Source of the DNA: Stomorhina lunata
Taxonomy: Eukaryota > Arthropoda > Insecta > Diptera > Rhiniidae
NCBI GenBank assembly: GCA_933228675.1
Contig: OW121742.1
Span: 106,036,940-106,100,939 of the forward strand
Reading direction: 5' to 3'
Length of the DNA stretch: 64,000 nt
Of the stretch, positions 1 to 10,532 are shown piece after piece. How positions within the stretch are numbered: the stretch's first letter is position 1; every line of letters starts with the position of its first letter. The notes beneath the pieces were generated by a model, which worked only from the letters and a program-made list of their open reading frames with translations, had not been told where the DNA came from and did no database searches. Made by a program: the position numbers and the translations under genes.

Positions 1-255
1 TATAAAACTGCAGCGGCTGCGTTGTCTAGAACAGGTTGTGCGAATGGATGAAAGTACTTTGGCAAGAAAAGTGTTCGATGATGATCCTGAGGTAACTCGT
101 AGAAGAGGACATCCAAAACTTCAATAGAAACACCAAGTAGAGAAAATCTTTCTAAAGTTGGCATACGAAATTGGAGAATATGCAAACAAGATAGAAGTCC
201 ATGGGCCTTTGCCCTAAGCAGGTTGCAACTACTGGCCATTTAAGTAAGTAAGATC
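1..255 (+). mobile_element. LINE-delta 3' end, decayed
   Basis: Reading + strand near the left edge gives a LINE C-terminus: a segment like LGHVVRMDEST followed by RGHPK, an in-frame stop and KHQVEKIFLKLAYE. This is the usual basic tail downstream of the reverse transcriptase domain in EN-RT non-LTR elements. The copy ends near a TTAAGTAAGTAAG tail. The same block recurs at 12105-12270 (+), 15809-15965 (-) and 47555-47715 (-). It carries stops and is not functional. The 5' part lies outside the window. Confidence 0.7.
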
Positions 256-374
256 TTGTTAGAATAGCAGTAACTATTGAATAGTGTGACCCAACAAACA
301 CTACGTAGATGCTCCAGTAAATTAATAGAGATTACTACCCTACTTGAGGGTTCTATATTAGGGCAGTTATTGTA

Positions 375-1215
375 ATATCACCAGCGGGTAGTCTTAGAAT
401 TTCCATTTAGGTTTTTAATTTCTTCTTCCACTGGTGTATTATTAGTAATGCTAAAAAGCTCGATTGTTGATATGGTGCTTGGCCAGTATACACGTTATAT
501 AATTTTCAGGCACCGGTTTATGAACGCTTGCAATTTTTTCATAGTAGATTGCGTAATGCCCCATGTTGTGGAGCCATACAACAACACCGATTTCACGCTG
601 CAATCGAAAAGGTGGAGTTTGGTTTTCCGACTGATGTTGTTTGACCACCATATCTACTCCAGGGGGGTTACTCCGTATTTCGATTCGGAAATAACATTTT
701 TCGAATTTGTATTCTTAAAGCATTCGGTTTCGAAAACATTTTCTTTCGAATCGAGATACGGAGTAACCCCCCTGCTTTATTAATGCGGGCCAGTATATTG
801 CTTTCAGATGCCCCATGTGCTGATATGAGGCTACCAAGGTAACATAAAGATTCAAGGTCCTCAAATATTGGTACTATTTATCGACGGAGGTGTTGTGACA
901 TTTGTGCCAATTCGCATTAGTTTAGCCTTCTTTAGGTTTATTTTATCCCACGTTCTATCGGATATCCATATTTTTCTTCGCATCTAAGAGTAGTTTGAGC
1001 GCTTTGTTTGCATACACTAGCCAAATATTGCCATGTAATTTCATGCCAGTTCCATCATCTAAGTGTGTTCTTAGGTCGTTGTTGTAAGACTCGATCACAG
1101 TTTGGTTCTGAAATCGTTCAATGTTATATTTTTGTGCTTTTTTTCAGTTGCGGCTGGTCGGAAAGTTTCGACTAAGAGTCGGTAGTCGCTGTCGATATCT
1201 GTTCTACGGCTGGTG
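375..1215 (-). mobile_element. LINE-gamma remnant (linker to C-terminus)
   Basis: On the - strand, read from high to low coordinates, the translation gives a linker segment, then a block resembling LESLCYLGSLISAHGASE, then SVLLYGSTTWGITQSTMKKL followed by QAFINRCLKII. This order is typical of the region downstream of the RT domain in EN-RT LINEs. Several frameshifts and stops break the frame. The core RT with its YADD box is missing between the linker and the C-terminal blocks, so this is an internally deleted fossil. A small foldback element splits it at 660-774. Confidence 0.65.
660..774. mobile_element. 115-bp foldback MITE
   Basis: The two ends are inverted copies beginning CAGGGGGGTTACTCCGTAT and stay nearly identical for about 28 bp (one T/C difference). 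The centre is AT-rich. It interrupts the LINE-gamma reading between the ARINKA-like and VDMVVKQ-like stretches, so it is a later insertion. No target-site duplication is visible. The CAGGG start fits hAT-type termini but is not proof. The open frames across it are chance products of the palindrome. Confidence 0.7.
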
Positions 1216-1324
1216 TTAACATTTATTAAAGAGCCTACGAATAGTAAAAAATGTTAAGTTCCACAACATCAAAAAATAATTTGCATTGTCAGAGATTTCT
1301 AAGTACGGAAGAAAAATTTTATAA

Positions 1325-2055
1325 TTATACCCTTCACCACCATAGGTTGTGCTGATGTATGTAACTCATAGAAATATTTGTCTTAGACCCACCTTTTAGT
1401 ATACCAATATACTTAGAATCACTTTCTGAGTCGATTTAGCGATGTCAGTCCGTCTGGCTGGACCCCCATGTAAGCCATGTAATCAAAGTACAGGTCGCAA
1501 TTCTTAAGATAATTTGCCAAAATTTGGCGCAGATAATTATTTTTATTTAATTCGTCAAAATCGGTCCATTATTTATGGCACCTCCCATAGGTCCCACTCC
1601 CGGAATTTATACTTTGGCCACAAATATCAAATACTGCTTATGTAAACTTAAATCACTATAACAAATTTTATTGAAATCGGTTCAGATTTGACCATAGCTC
1701 CCATACAAACTCTTTTGTCAAAACGCACTAAATGAGACAACAATCTCTAAAACGCTCATAAATCTGAAGTTAATGAGAATTTTGAGTTTATTTTTTACAA
1801 AATTTTACATAATTTTTGTAAAAACTGCAATCAATTTGCCAAATTTTCAGATAATCGGCCCACATTTGACCCTAGCTCTCATATAAGTCTAAATGACGAA
1901 CACTGCTTAAATATATAAGTTCTGGGAAAATTTGTGTATAATGGCAAATTTTAGCAAATATTTGTCTTTAAACAGGAAAAAGAACACCTTTGACCTTAGT
2001 GGTGAAGGGTATCGCATGGTCGGGCTTGACCGACTATAGCACTTTCTTACTTGTT
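1325..2055 (-). mobile_element. DINE-1/Helitron-like repeat, family with CTTCACCAC ends
   Basis: The block is bounded by inverted TACCCTTCACCAC / GTGGTGAAGGGTA sequences. Just inside the higher-coordinate edge is a small hairpin, GTCGG-gcttga-CCGAC (about 2019-2034). Internally it carries the phrase CCATAGCTCCCATA next to a diverged 'CCGATTT' segment, which is the reverse complement of wording in the DINE-like element at 43418-45175. No protein is encoded. Assignment to the Helitron-derived DINE-1/mini-me group rests on this layout and family knowledge. Confidence 0.55.
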
Positions 2056-2222
2056 TTATTAAATCATAACATGTTATGTATGTATACCCACCTACTTATG
2101 TATATTCCAATAAGAATATAGTCAATATATTTTCTTATCACCTGGTCACCTTTTTTTTCAATTACTCACTCTGCTCTTTACTATAATATTAACACCTGGT
2201 GATTTTAATATTAGCATAAAAC

Positions 2223-3454
2223 CAGTGTTGCCACTTTAGGTGTAATTACACATATCATGTGTAATTTTTATTTTCATGTGTAGCCGATGTGTAATTGGCT
2301 GCATGTGTAATTCATGTGTAATTTCAATTTTTGTAATTTTTGAGTACTAACAGTTTTCAAAACTTTTAACTTTTTTCAAACATTTTAAAAAATAAATGTA
2401 TGTGCGTCCCATTCGAAATCGAAATAGTGCATATAATGCAAACTTTTTATTCTAACTACATAAAAATGTATCAACCATTCAGATTAAAATATATATGTTT
2501 ATTAAAGAATATGATATATTGGTATTGCTGCTTATGAATCTTTGACCACAATCTCTAATTCGGAAAAAATTATACTTCATGATTTTCGAGAATTTTATAT
2601 TCGTTAAATTAAAACAATATTTAAGTGACGATATTTATTCAATTGCGGATATTGTTGATCACAAAATTGCCCAAACTTTTTAATAATTATATGTGACCTT
2701 TTCCGAAAAAAGGAACCTAGTGTGTCAAAAAACGGGTTTAGAGTTAGCAATAGATTATGGTACCTAAAAGGGCTTGGAATAAGATGAAATGAGTTAGATT
2801 TATGATAAAAATTTATTTGCCATAAAAACATACAAAACGAACTTGGGAAAATCGATAAAAATGAAAATAACATTAAAATTTATTTTTTTTAGTTTTTCTC
2901 AAAACTTTATTTTCACACACTAGGTCCCTTTTCTCGGAGAAAGTGACATATATGTTTAACAAAAAGATTTTCATTCTTCAATGTCGATTTGCAAACTCTT
3001 GACATGCATCTTTCGATTTTAAAACTTTTGGGCTTTGGAGCCAGAAGATTATTAGATAAAAGTTTTTGATTTTAAGAATTCCTTGGAGATAGATTGTTTC
3101 CTACTTTGCAAAAATTTATAAATGGTGGACCAATTTTTGAACCTACACAAAAAATGTTAAACAAGAAGTGGAAGATTTTTAATATAGTCGTTACGTATTT
3201 CATTTTTTGAAATCGATTTCAAATAGTATACATTAATTGTTTTCTTTTCAAGCATTATGAAATAAAAAAAAGATGAACATTCATTTAAAAAACTACAAAT
3301 CATTTTTTTTCTAATTTTTAACAAAAAAAAAAATAATTAAATTAAATTCAAAACATGTTATTTTGCCAAAAAAAAATTATGTGTAATTCCTAATTTCATG
3401 TGTAATTTTGGCACGATCCATGTGTAATTTAACATTTGGTTGGTGGCAACACTG
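2223..3454. mobile_element. Non-autonomous hAT transposon, 1232 bp, with intact TSD
   Basis: The termini are CAGTGTTGCCAC and its inverted copy. The element is flanked on both sides by the same 8 bp, CATAAAAC (2215-2222 and 3455-3462). An 8-bp duplication and a CAGTG-type end are hallmarks of hAT elements. Subterminal regions carry repeated ATGTGTAATT motifs in both ends (about five on the left, three on the right), which are likely transposase-binding sites. The 1.2 kb interior is AT-rich and has no recognisable transposase, so it must move in trans if at all. The perfect duplication suggests a fairly recent insertion. Confidence 0.85.
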
Positions 3455-3462
3455 CATAAAAC

Positions 3463-5040
3463 ACTCTTTTAACCCGTACCCAAGTAAACAGAAACCCTCT
3501 TTTAATAATAATAATAAAATCTTATTAGAAAATTTTAAAATGTTTTCCATCTAACTCTCACACTTTACTCTCCTATCTTTCCTAAAACATTAGTTTGTGT
3601 GAACGTTTGTGCTCAGTTTATTAACATATTAAGCTCCAAAAACACGATGAATAAGTAGACCTTTTGTGTTGCTATTAAAACTAAAATAAAGGCTCGGAAA
3701 CACAGACAACCCTCAAAAATAAAGGTTGGCAACATTAACTAGGGGTTGAAATGGTAAAAAGAAGAAGAAGACGTTTTTGTTTACATCTTGTGGTTGAGAC
3801 ACACACACAAACACAAACATTCTCTTAGACAAAGAAACCCCAAAACAAAAAATTAAAGGAGAGAGTAAAAATGGGAGAACAATAATAACAAGAAAAAGCA
3901 TAACCAAATGAAGGACATTTAAGAAAAGAGCACAATGTTTTTGTTATAAAGTTTTCAGTTCGCATAAAATATTCGAGGCATCTGTTGGTGAAAATCTTTG
4001 GGTATACGTTGTTGTCTACTTCACACGCTGGCTAATGTTTTCTTCGGTGCCGGCATGAAAGTGTCAATAAAGTTCAGTGACGTTAATTTCTCGGTTTTTG
4101 TTTTTTTTTTTCGTTTTTGTGAATAAAATACAAAACTTTTGTAAAAAATTATAAATTTGTTAAGATTTTTTTGTCGATACGAAATTTACATGAAAATATC
4201 TTTTTGTTCGTGGGGATAAAAAGAAGCAATTTTAATGTTTTCAATACCTTGAACTGTCACCCTTAAGCGATTTGCTAACAGCAACAAAAATAACGCAATC
4301 TCAAGAAATAGAAAAAGTGTTCACACAAGTAACAATTTCCATAGAAATATAAAAAAAAGGAGAAAGAGTGAAAAAATCAAAATCATTAAAATTCAAAAAA
4401 ATAAATAAATTTGTTTAAATAAAATAAACATGTGTTAAAAATAAAAATACCATAAACTTGAGAAAATTGTGTAAGTTTTTTAAAAACAATAAATTTTATT
4501 CAAAATTTAATAACTAAAGTATTTTCAAATTTATTATTTTCAATATAAAATAAAATATCTAAATAATTCATAAAAAATAATTTGTAAAAGTTTTCTTAAT
4601 AAAAAAAATCAATTTGAAACTTGTTAAATATTAAAACATAATCATCAAACGTTTCAAAATTGCAAGTAATCAATTTTTCAATTCTAAAAAAACTGTTCAA
4701 AACTAATCATTAAATGTTTACAATAATTTTACTAAATAAATTTTATGTTCAAAATGTTTTTGAAAAATTGAAACAATGTATTTTGATGGTTGATTTATGG
4801 ACTGACGGAAATAAATAAATTTGAAGATTTTTGAAATATTGTGCAAATGTAAAGATAATGTCAAAACTTTAACCTTCAATTTGTATATTTTTGATTTCTT
4901 TCCATAATTTATTTTGTAAAATTTTTAACCATAAAAACTTTAAGTTATTAAAGAGGAGTCCTTTAAGCATAAAATATATTAAGTGTTTTGAGAGATTTTC
5001 GAATAAGATTTTCGAAATTTAAATTACTTCAAGTTTTCAG
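3463..5040. other. AT-rich region without recognised repeats or genes
   Basis: About 1.5 kb of low-GC sequence. I see no reading frame with family resemblance and no copy of the repeats found elsewhere here. TTATAAAG and TCAGTT sit close together near 3943-3961, but the spacing is too short for a normal TATA/Inr pair. A GTAAGT donor-like site lies near 4471. It could hold a noncoding 5' exon or regulatory DNA of a neighbouring gene; nothing in the sequence decides this. Confidence 0.3.
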
Positions 5041-5059
5041 TTATGTTGAGAAAAATGGA

Positions 5060-6075
5060 ACTACACCATTTTTCATTAAAATTGAGAAAATTCCAAATGA
5101 AATTGAGAAATTTCCAAATGAAATTGAGAAATTTCCAAATGAAATTAAGAAATTTCCAAAGGAAATTGAGAAATTTCCAAATGAAGTTGAGAAATTTCCA
5201 ATTGAAATTTAGAAATTTTCAACTGAAATTGAGAATTTTTGATTGAAATTAAGAAAGTTCCAAATAAAATTGAGAATTTCCGGTTGATAATGAGAAAATT
5301 CTAAATGAAATTGAGAAATTGCCAACTGAAATTGTGAAATTTCCAACTGAAATTGAGATATTTCTAACTGAAATTGAGAATTTTTGGTTGAAATTGCGAA
5401 AATTCCAAATGAAATTGAGAATTTCCAGTAAATATTAAGAAAATTCCAAATAAACTACATAATTTTTCATCGAAATTGAGAAAATTCTAAATGAAAATAA
5501 GAATTTTCGGTCGAAATTGAGAAAATTCCAAACGAAACTAGGATTTTCGGCTTAAATTGAGAAATTTCCAAATGAAATTGAGAATTTTCGGTTGAAATTG
5601 AGAAATTTCCAAATGAAATTGAGAAATTTCCAAATGAAATTGAGAAATTTCCAAATGAAATTGAGAAATTTCCAAATGAAATTGAGAAATTTCCAAATGA
5701 AATTGAGAAATTTCCAAATGAAATTGAGAAATTTCCAAATGAAATTGAGAAATTTCCAACTGAAATAGAGAAATTTCGAGCTAAAATTGAGAAATTTCGA
5801 GCTAAAATTGAAAAATTTCAAGCTGAAATTGAGAATTTTCTTTTGAAATTGAAAAGTTCAAAATAAAATTGAGAATTTCTGGTTGATATTGAGAAAATTC
5901 CAAATGAAATTGAGAATTATCGGTTGTAATTGAGAAATTTCCAAATGAAATTTAGAATTTTCGGTTGAAATTGAGAAAATTCCAAATGAAATTGAGAATT
6001 TCCAGTAAATATCAAGAAAATTCCAAATAAAATTGAGAAACATCCAAATGAAATTGAAAAATTTCCAAATTAACA
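5060..6075. repeat. 21-bp minisatellite, about 45-50 units
   Basis: Tandem units close to AAATTGAGAAATTTCCAAATG run for about 1 kb. Units are nearly perfect at about 5590-5760 and degenerate toward both edges, where the variants AATTGAGAATTTTCGGTTGA and ACTGAAATTGAG appear. Because the unit is 21 bp (seven codons), both strands stay open for long stretches and give heptad peptides such as KFPNEIE and FLNFIWK. These are by-products of periodicity and not evidence of a gene. Confidence 0.92.
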
Positions 6076-6084
6076 CATCACCAG

Positions 6085-7018
6085 CGACCACCATTTAGTT
6101 ATATCTAAAGTTCGATTGAAAGTAGCGGCTCTGAGGTCTGAAACGGCAAAAGCCGATCGGAAAATTAATGTTGGGAAATTTGAATTAAAGCGACATCGAA
6201 ATGTGTTGCAAACGTGGATGTTGAGGTGCTAAGTACAATTCTAGGTCGGTGCTTATATGAGGGAGAGTTGTCTTGAAGCCGTTCCAACGTATTTGGTTCT
6301 AGGATAATTGCACTTACAGCGTCTGTTCAACATGTTACTTCCGGCTGCAAGCGAGCGTCTGTCTTGGAATGAGCGGATCGCTGTACAAACGTGGCTTGTT
6401 AGAAAACAACATTACATAATATACTACTCACAAGGGATAATCATGCGAGAAATCCGCCTGCTACGTTAGCTGGCACAAGGATTTTGGAGGTGCCTAACCT
6501 TTGCGGGAACATTCTGATAAATGAAGATTATACGACTCAATAAAGTCAAGGATGTGTCTCCACTGCTATTTCAAATAGTTCATGATGTCGTCTTGAGTAA
6601 CTCGATGTCTAAGCGACATGGTGTCTCGTGGGATCTTTACCTAAAATTTGCGATGGCAGTAGAGAAGATATTTAAAGTAGGTTGCGAAAGGCAAATTTTT
6701 GAAATTCTCCACAATTTCTGGAGATCTCAAATATCTCGACCAATACCAAAATTAGTTCTTAAAGCCAACGTTAAAGCCGTGCTCTTATACGGCTGCGAGA
6801 GCCGTGATTTGTTAATCGGTGCCTTAGACGTATACTCAAAATTTTGCTGGCCCGCCACAATCCCTAATCAATACCTATGATTGCGCACCACTCAATGCGC
6901 ACTAGAAAATATGGCTGGTTAGGAAACACATTGAGAAAAGCAGCTACTGATATTAATCGGAAAGCTGTTAAATCCCCAAGTTTCAGAAGGTCTGGAAGAC
7001 CCGCAAACACTTGGAGCT
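6085..7018 (+). mobile_element. Composite LINE-alpha/beta-type remnant
   Basis: Three pieces follow each other. At 6085-6235 is the end of the endonuclease domain (RDHHLVI-like, then LRSETAKADRK). At 6235-6525 is a GC-richer block that recurs at 35790-36090 and, inverted, at 24950-25260, and which I take as the LINE-alpha 5' UTR. At 6525-7018 are RT and post-RT pieces (KANVKAVLLYGCES, then KYGWLGNTLRKA and RRSGRPANTW). The RT core is deleted and stops are frequent. The order EN end, 5' UTR, RT end cannot come from one element, so at least two insertions are joined. Confidence 0.6.
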
Positions 7019-7680
7019 AGAGATAGTGGCGATCTCATGCTCCGAATCCGACTCAATCGAGACGTCCGCCAGTATCTGAGCAGGTCCAGTGGTATGAGAT
7101 GATTCTAGATCATCCAAAAGCTCATCCATTTCCACTAAGTTCGTCAGTAGAAGTCTCTCCTGTTGGAGAATGCTGTTATTTACGTCGCTAAGGGTCAGTT
7201 CGTCTAGATCCTCCCTCCCTACTGTATCCCATCCAAAACTGAAACTGTTCAAGGTTGTCATGTCCAATTTAATGTTGTTTTTGTTTATTTGTTGGAAGTA
7301 TTAACTTATTTCTAGGAGTATGGGGGAAATAAGTCACATGCATGATGGCTAGATACTGGTGGAGGCATTAAGCGCCGTTTAAATACAGTCTAACGTTTAC
7401 CCCCGACTGCGGACCGAAAATCCCATGGCACGGTTTGCAATGACACCGGGGCTTGGGGTTTAGCAACCCACTACTACCTGTTTCGTCCGCGAGGAATATT
7501 TGATTTTTCCCTTACCACCCACGCATGAAAAGGGATTCCTTGCCACGTATTTGTGTGGCTGGTTTTCCACTCATAAATGGGAGGCATGCCCCTATCCGCC
7601 ACCTGTGCACGCACCCTCTATGGATTAGATTTCCCCGAGGGATTATTACACTCCCTGGGGGGGGAACTAAAGCCCTAGAA
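7019..7680 (-). mobile_element. 5' end of an unidentified retroelement with a short ORF
   Basis: On the - strand a GC-rich leader (7680 to about 7270, with GGGTTTAGCAACCCACTACT read on the + strand near 7456) precedes an ATG at 7265-7267. The ATG opens about 83 acidic residues (MDMTTLNSFSFGWDTVGRED onward, rich in D, E, L and S) before the frame runs into the LINE remnant at 7018. The GC-rich leader and abrupt truncation suggest the start of a non-LTR ORF1. I do not recognise the protein, and other origins are possible. Confidence 0.35.
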
Positions 7681-8930
7681 GGCACGTCCTCTTAAAAAAT
7701 ATCAGACTATGTTATTATATTTTTCCAAGTTAAAAGTTGGTTGATTAGATGATGCAAATGGGGACCTTAGGCTCGCAGTCGCTGATCTTATTAAATCTGG
7801 TTTCAGAAGGTTCATGAAATGCTTTCTTTATTTCTACATTACTCTAATTAAATTTTAATTCAGTTTTATTATTCCTTTTCTAACAATTTCGCTGACATTT
7901 CCTTTCATGTGACGCGTGTAGTGTTTGGCACTTATGAAATTTGAAATATGACCATTTTGTTCTTGTGAGCTTGGAAATGTGAGCAATTTTCCATATGTAC
8001 TTATGTATGTATGTCAAAGGAACAGAACTGAAAAGGCACAATAAAAAGTAAGTACTTGCTTTACATGACAAAACGATAGTTTAACATGAGAACCCTACCA
8101 AGAGCGATGACATCAGACTGAAACAGTTAGAATGCTAACACAGTGGGGTAGTGGTGAAGGAAGAGTGGGAGTCAGAAGTAAAGATTATGGATATAGAAAA
8201 AAGTTTTGAACTAGGTTGTAACAAATCAATATTATGGAAAGTTGTATGGCAATAAGGAGCATCTGTTTATTCCCACGCTCAAATTGAGGATATCCCCCTT
8301 TTTCCACGTTTCTGTTTCTTTATTTTAAAACTAAAGCTCAGCCATCAAGCGGTACACCAAAAAGAAATAATTTAATTTCTTTTTATATCACATTAACGCT
8401 ATCTACTTTCTACCATTCTGCTTCATTACTACCATCATCATCATCATCATCATCCTACTCATCCAAAGGATAATGACGCATATTAAGAGGAATTCATTTA
8501 AAAAAAAACCCCATCCACTAAATATTATGAAATTATTGTGTTGCTAAACAATAAAAAGAAACGATTTCAGGATAACTTTTTCCAAGAATTAAATACAAAA
8601 ACTTACTACGTTTTTGAAATAAGAAAAATTGTAGCGTAAAGATTTCAAGAACAAAAGGACTAAAGATATTTTATTGTTTTTGGCAAAAAATATAAAAAAA
8701 ATATGACAAAAACTTTAAATCAAGTTGAGGTAGGTTTTGAAAATGTTAAACATCTTAAAGCTGACTAAGTTCTTTTAAGTGTTTTTGGCATTTAGGTAGA
8801 ATTTTGTAGATTTGTTTTTTTGATACTGATGTCATGCTAATTTTTATTTATGCAAAAGACAGACGAAGGGTTAAACGGTTAAATATATTTTGGTTTAAAG
8901 TTTATATTTGTGAGTTAGTAATTTAATAAT
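7681..8930. other. No gene seen; short (ATC)n tract
   Basis: AT-rich sequence with no frame resembling a known protein. A short ATC trinucleotide run lies at about 8430-8452. Small open frames here have no recognisable content. Confidence 0.35.
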
Positions 8931-8964
8931 GAAAGCACCCAGATAAAACTGAATTACATACTCG

Positions 8965-9095
8965 TGGTACAAAAGCTTAAAAGATCAATGAACTAGAGCA
9001 CTGGAGTTTTTTGCCTGATGTCTCTGGAATGCTTAAAAGATTAACGAATCCCAGCACTGGAGTTTTTTTTTACTGATTTCTCTGGGAAACGAATT
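8965..9095. repeat. Two-copy tandem duplication of about 70 bp
   Basis: The segment GCTTAAAAGAT, then AACGAA/AATGAA, then GCACTGGAGTTTTTT occurs twice in direct order with about 85 percent similarity by eye. It is probably a local slippage or unequal-exchange product. Confidence 0.6.
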
Positions 9096-9244
9096 TGCTT
9101 AACAGCAGATATCAATAAGATTAGCCGGTTGGATGACCTCAAACTTCTTTGACTTAAACTTTTTGCTTACCTTATCTCGATCCAATTCAAAATGACTCAG
9201 ATATCGGTTACAAAAGAGTGTCAAATTTTGAGGTTAGAAAACAA

Positions 9245-9495
9245 ATTATACCAACACATAGGGGATACCCTTATAAATGCGTTGCATTGTGTTGATCTTA
9301 GCAAATAATGTGATAGGTAGAAAAAACCGCGACCACCATTTAGTAATACGTAAAGTTCGATTAAAAGTAGCGGCTTTGAGGTCTGATACGGCAAAAGCCG
9401 ATCGGAAAATTGGATTTAGAAAGACATCGAAATGCCTTTATTACTTCCATAAGGAATTGCTTCTAGATGTTATTAACAACAACGACGCACAGTGA
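9245..9495 (+). mobile_element. LINE-alpha endonuclease C-terminal fragment
   Basis: The + strand frame reads RDHHLVIRKVRLKVAALRSD, then TAKADRKIGF. This matches the end of the apurinic-type endonuclease domain (the SDHHLV box) seen in the long copy at 46640-49500. The histidine pair expected at the active site is visible, but the N-terminal two thirds of the domain are absent. The frame closes at 9493-9495. Confidence 0.65.
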
Positions 9496-9529
9496 GATTT
9501 CTTCATACATCTAACTGCAAAAAATAGAA

Positions 9530-10080
9530 GGAGTTATCCTACAACGATGAAATTTGGCACACTTATTTAGTTTTATATAGATAAGAGAAATTCAAAAAAA
9601 ACTTTGAAATCCGACGACTCCTTGAGTACCTCCCTTGGACCCCCATTTTTTACTTATTTTTCTTCTCAATGTATAACCCGCAATTTTCAACAGAATTTCA
9701 TGAAAATCGGCATAACTCTATTATTTGACCAAGAAAAGAGCTTCACTAGTTTTGGTTGAAATCCGACGATTCCTTAAGGTACCGCCCTTGGACCCCCATT
9801 TTTTCACTTATTTTTCTTCTCAATGTATAAACCCCAATTTTCAATAGAATTTGATAAAATTTGGCACACTTCTATTTTTTGATCCAGAAAAAAGCCCTAC
9901 TAATTTTGGTTGAAATCCGACGACTCTTTGAGGTACCTCCCTTGGCCCCAATTTTTTCACTTATTTTTCTTCTCAATGTATAAACCCCAATTTTCAATAG
10001 AATTTGATTAAATTTGGCACACTTATATTTTTTGATCCAGAAAAGAGCCCTACTAATTTCGGTTGAAATCCGGTTAAAGC
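9530..10080. repeat. 153-bp tandem repeat, about 3.5 units
   Basis: The landmark GAAATCCGACGA recurs at 9606, 9758 and 9912, and a truncated GAAATCCGG follows at 10065, giving steps of 152, 154 and 153 bp. Each unit also holds CCTTGGACCCCCATTTTTT, CTTCTCAATGTATAA and AAATTTGGCACACTT-like phrases. Units two and three are closer to each other than to unit one. The array stops beside the exon-like segment at 10096. It is probably the internal minisatellite of a non-autonomous element, but no termini were found. Confidence 0.85.
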
Positions 10081-10095
10081 CAATATTTAAATATT

Positions 10096-10532
10096 TTATT
10101 CATTAATTATCATTTCCTTAACTACATCATCCAATTCCGAAACATTTTTATAAGGTTGTCGTCTTAAATTACTTATATATGGATCAGAAGACTCAAGTAA
10201 ACGATGAAAAACATCGGTATTTGTTGCAGTTCTACTGCACTTTCTAGAAAACATTAATCTGTAATTCCTATAATCTTTGTTTCGAGCTTCTTCTGCTTCC
10301 TCGGAGAGCATACAAATTGGGAGTACTGCTGCATCTATTATGTCCTTTCCATGTATAAGAATTTTATGGACAGTTACAGGCATAAAGTACCACTCATATT
10401 TTTTGACAAATAGTTGAGCAGTTTTCCAAGCAAATTTTTTAAACTTTGTAGTATTAATTTTTTGGCCACACGTTATCATCTGAAGAATGATTCGAAAACG
10501 ATCTATTAGTTCTTCGTTAACCCCAGTTATAT
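10096..10532 (-). CDS. Exon of uncharacterised protein (possibly transposon-derived)
   Basis: On the - strand an uninterrupted frame of about 145 codons begins right after a good acceptor (GTTGATTTGTTGCAG, exon start 10532). It reads ITGVNEELIDRFRIILQMIT, continues through EWYFMPVTVHKILIHG and LSEEAEEARNKDYRNYR, and ends KEMIINE-stop. AATAAA overlaps the stop codon, as expected for a last exon. The composition is globular and charged, and no stop or frameshift is present, unlike nearly everything around it. From memory, proteins with an LPLGMLSEEAQE(A/S)RNK-like box and a following RKCSR stretch are multi-copy and uncharacterised in invertebrates; I cannot name the family. It could be a retained host gene exon or the 3' exon of a DNA transposon. 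I found no upstream exon. Confidence 0.5.

Noticed and set aside
448..783. 111-codon open frame on the + strand
   Set aside because: It runs antisense to a LINE remnant and through the 115-bp palindrome; residues match nothing and the frame ends with the palindrome.
3943..3961. TATA box with initiator
   Set aside because: TTATAAAG and TCAGTT are only about a dozen bases apart, too close for a working pair, and no transcript is evident.
4988..5246. Heptad-like peptides (NEIEKFP) resembling a coiled coil
   Set aside because: Product of the 21-bp minisatellite; both strands and two frames are open alike.
5538..6094. Overlapping - strand frames of 73-89 codons
   Set aside because: Same minisatellite artefact read on the other strand.
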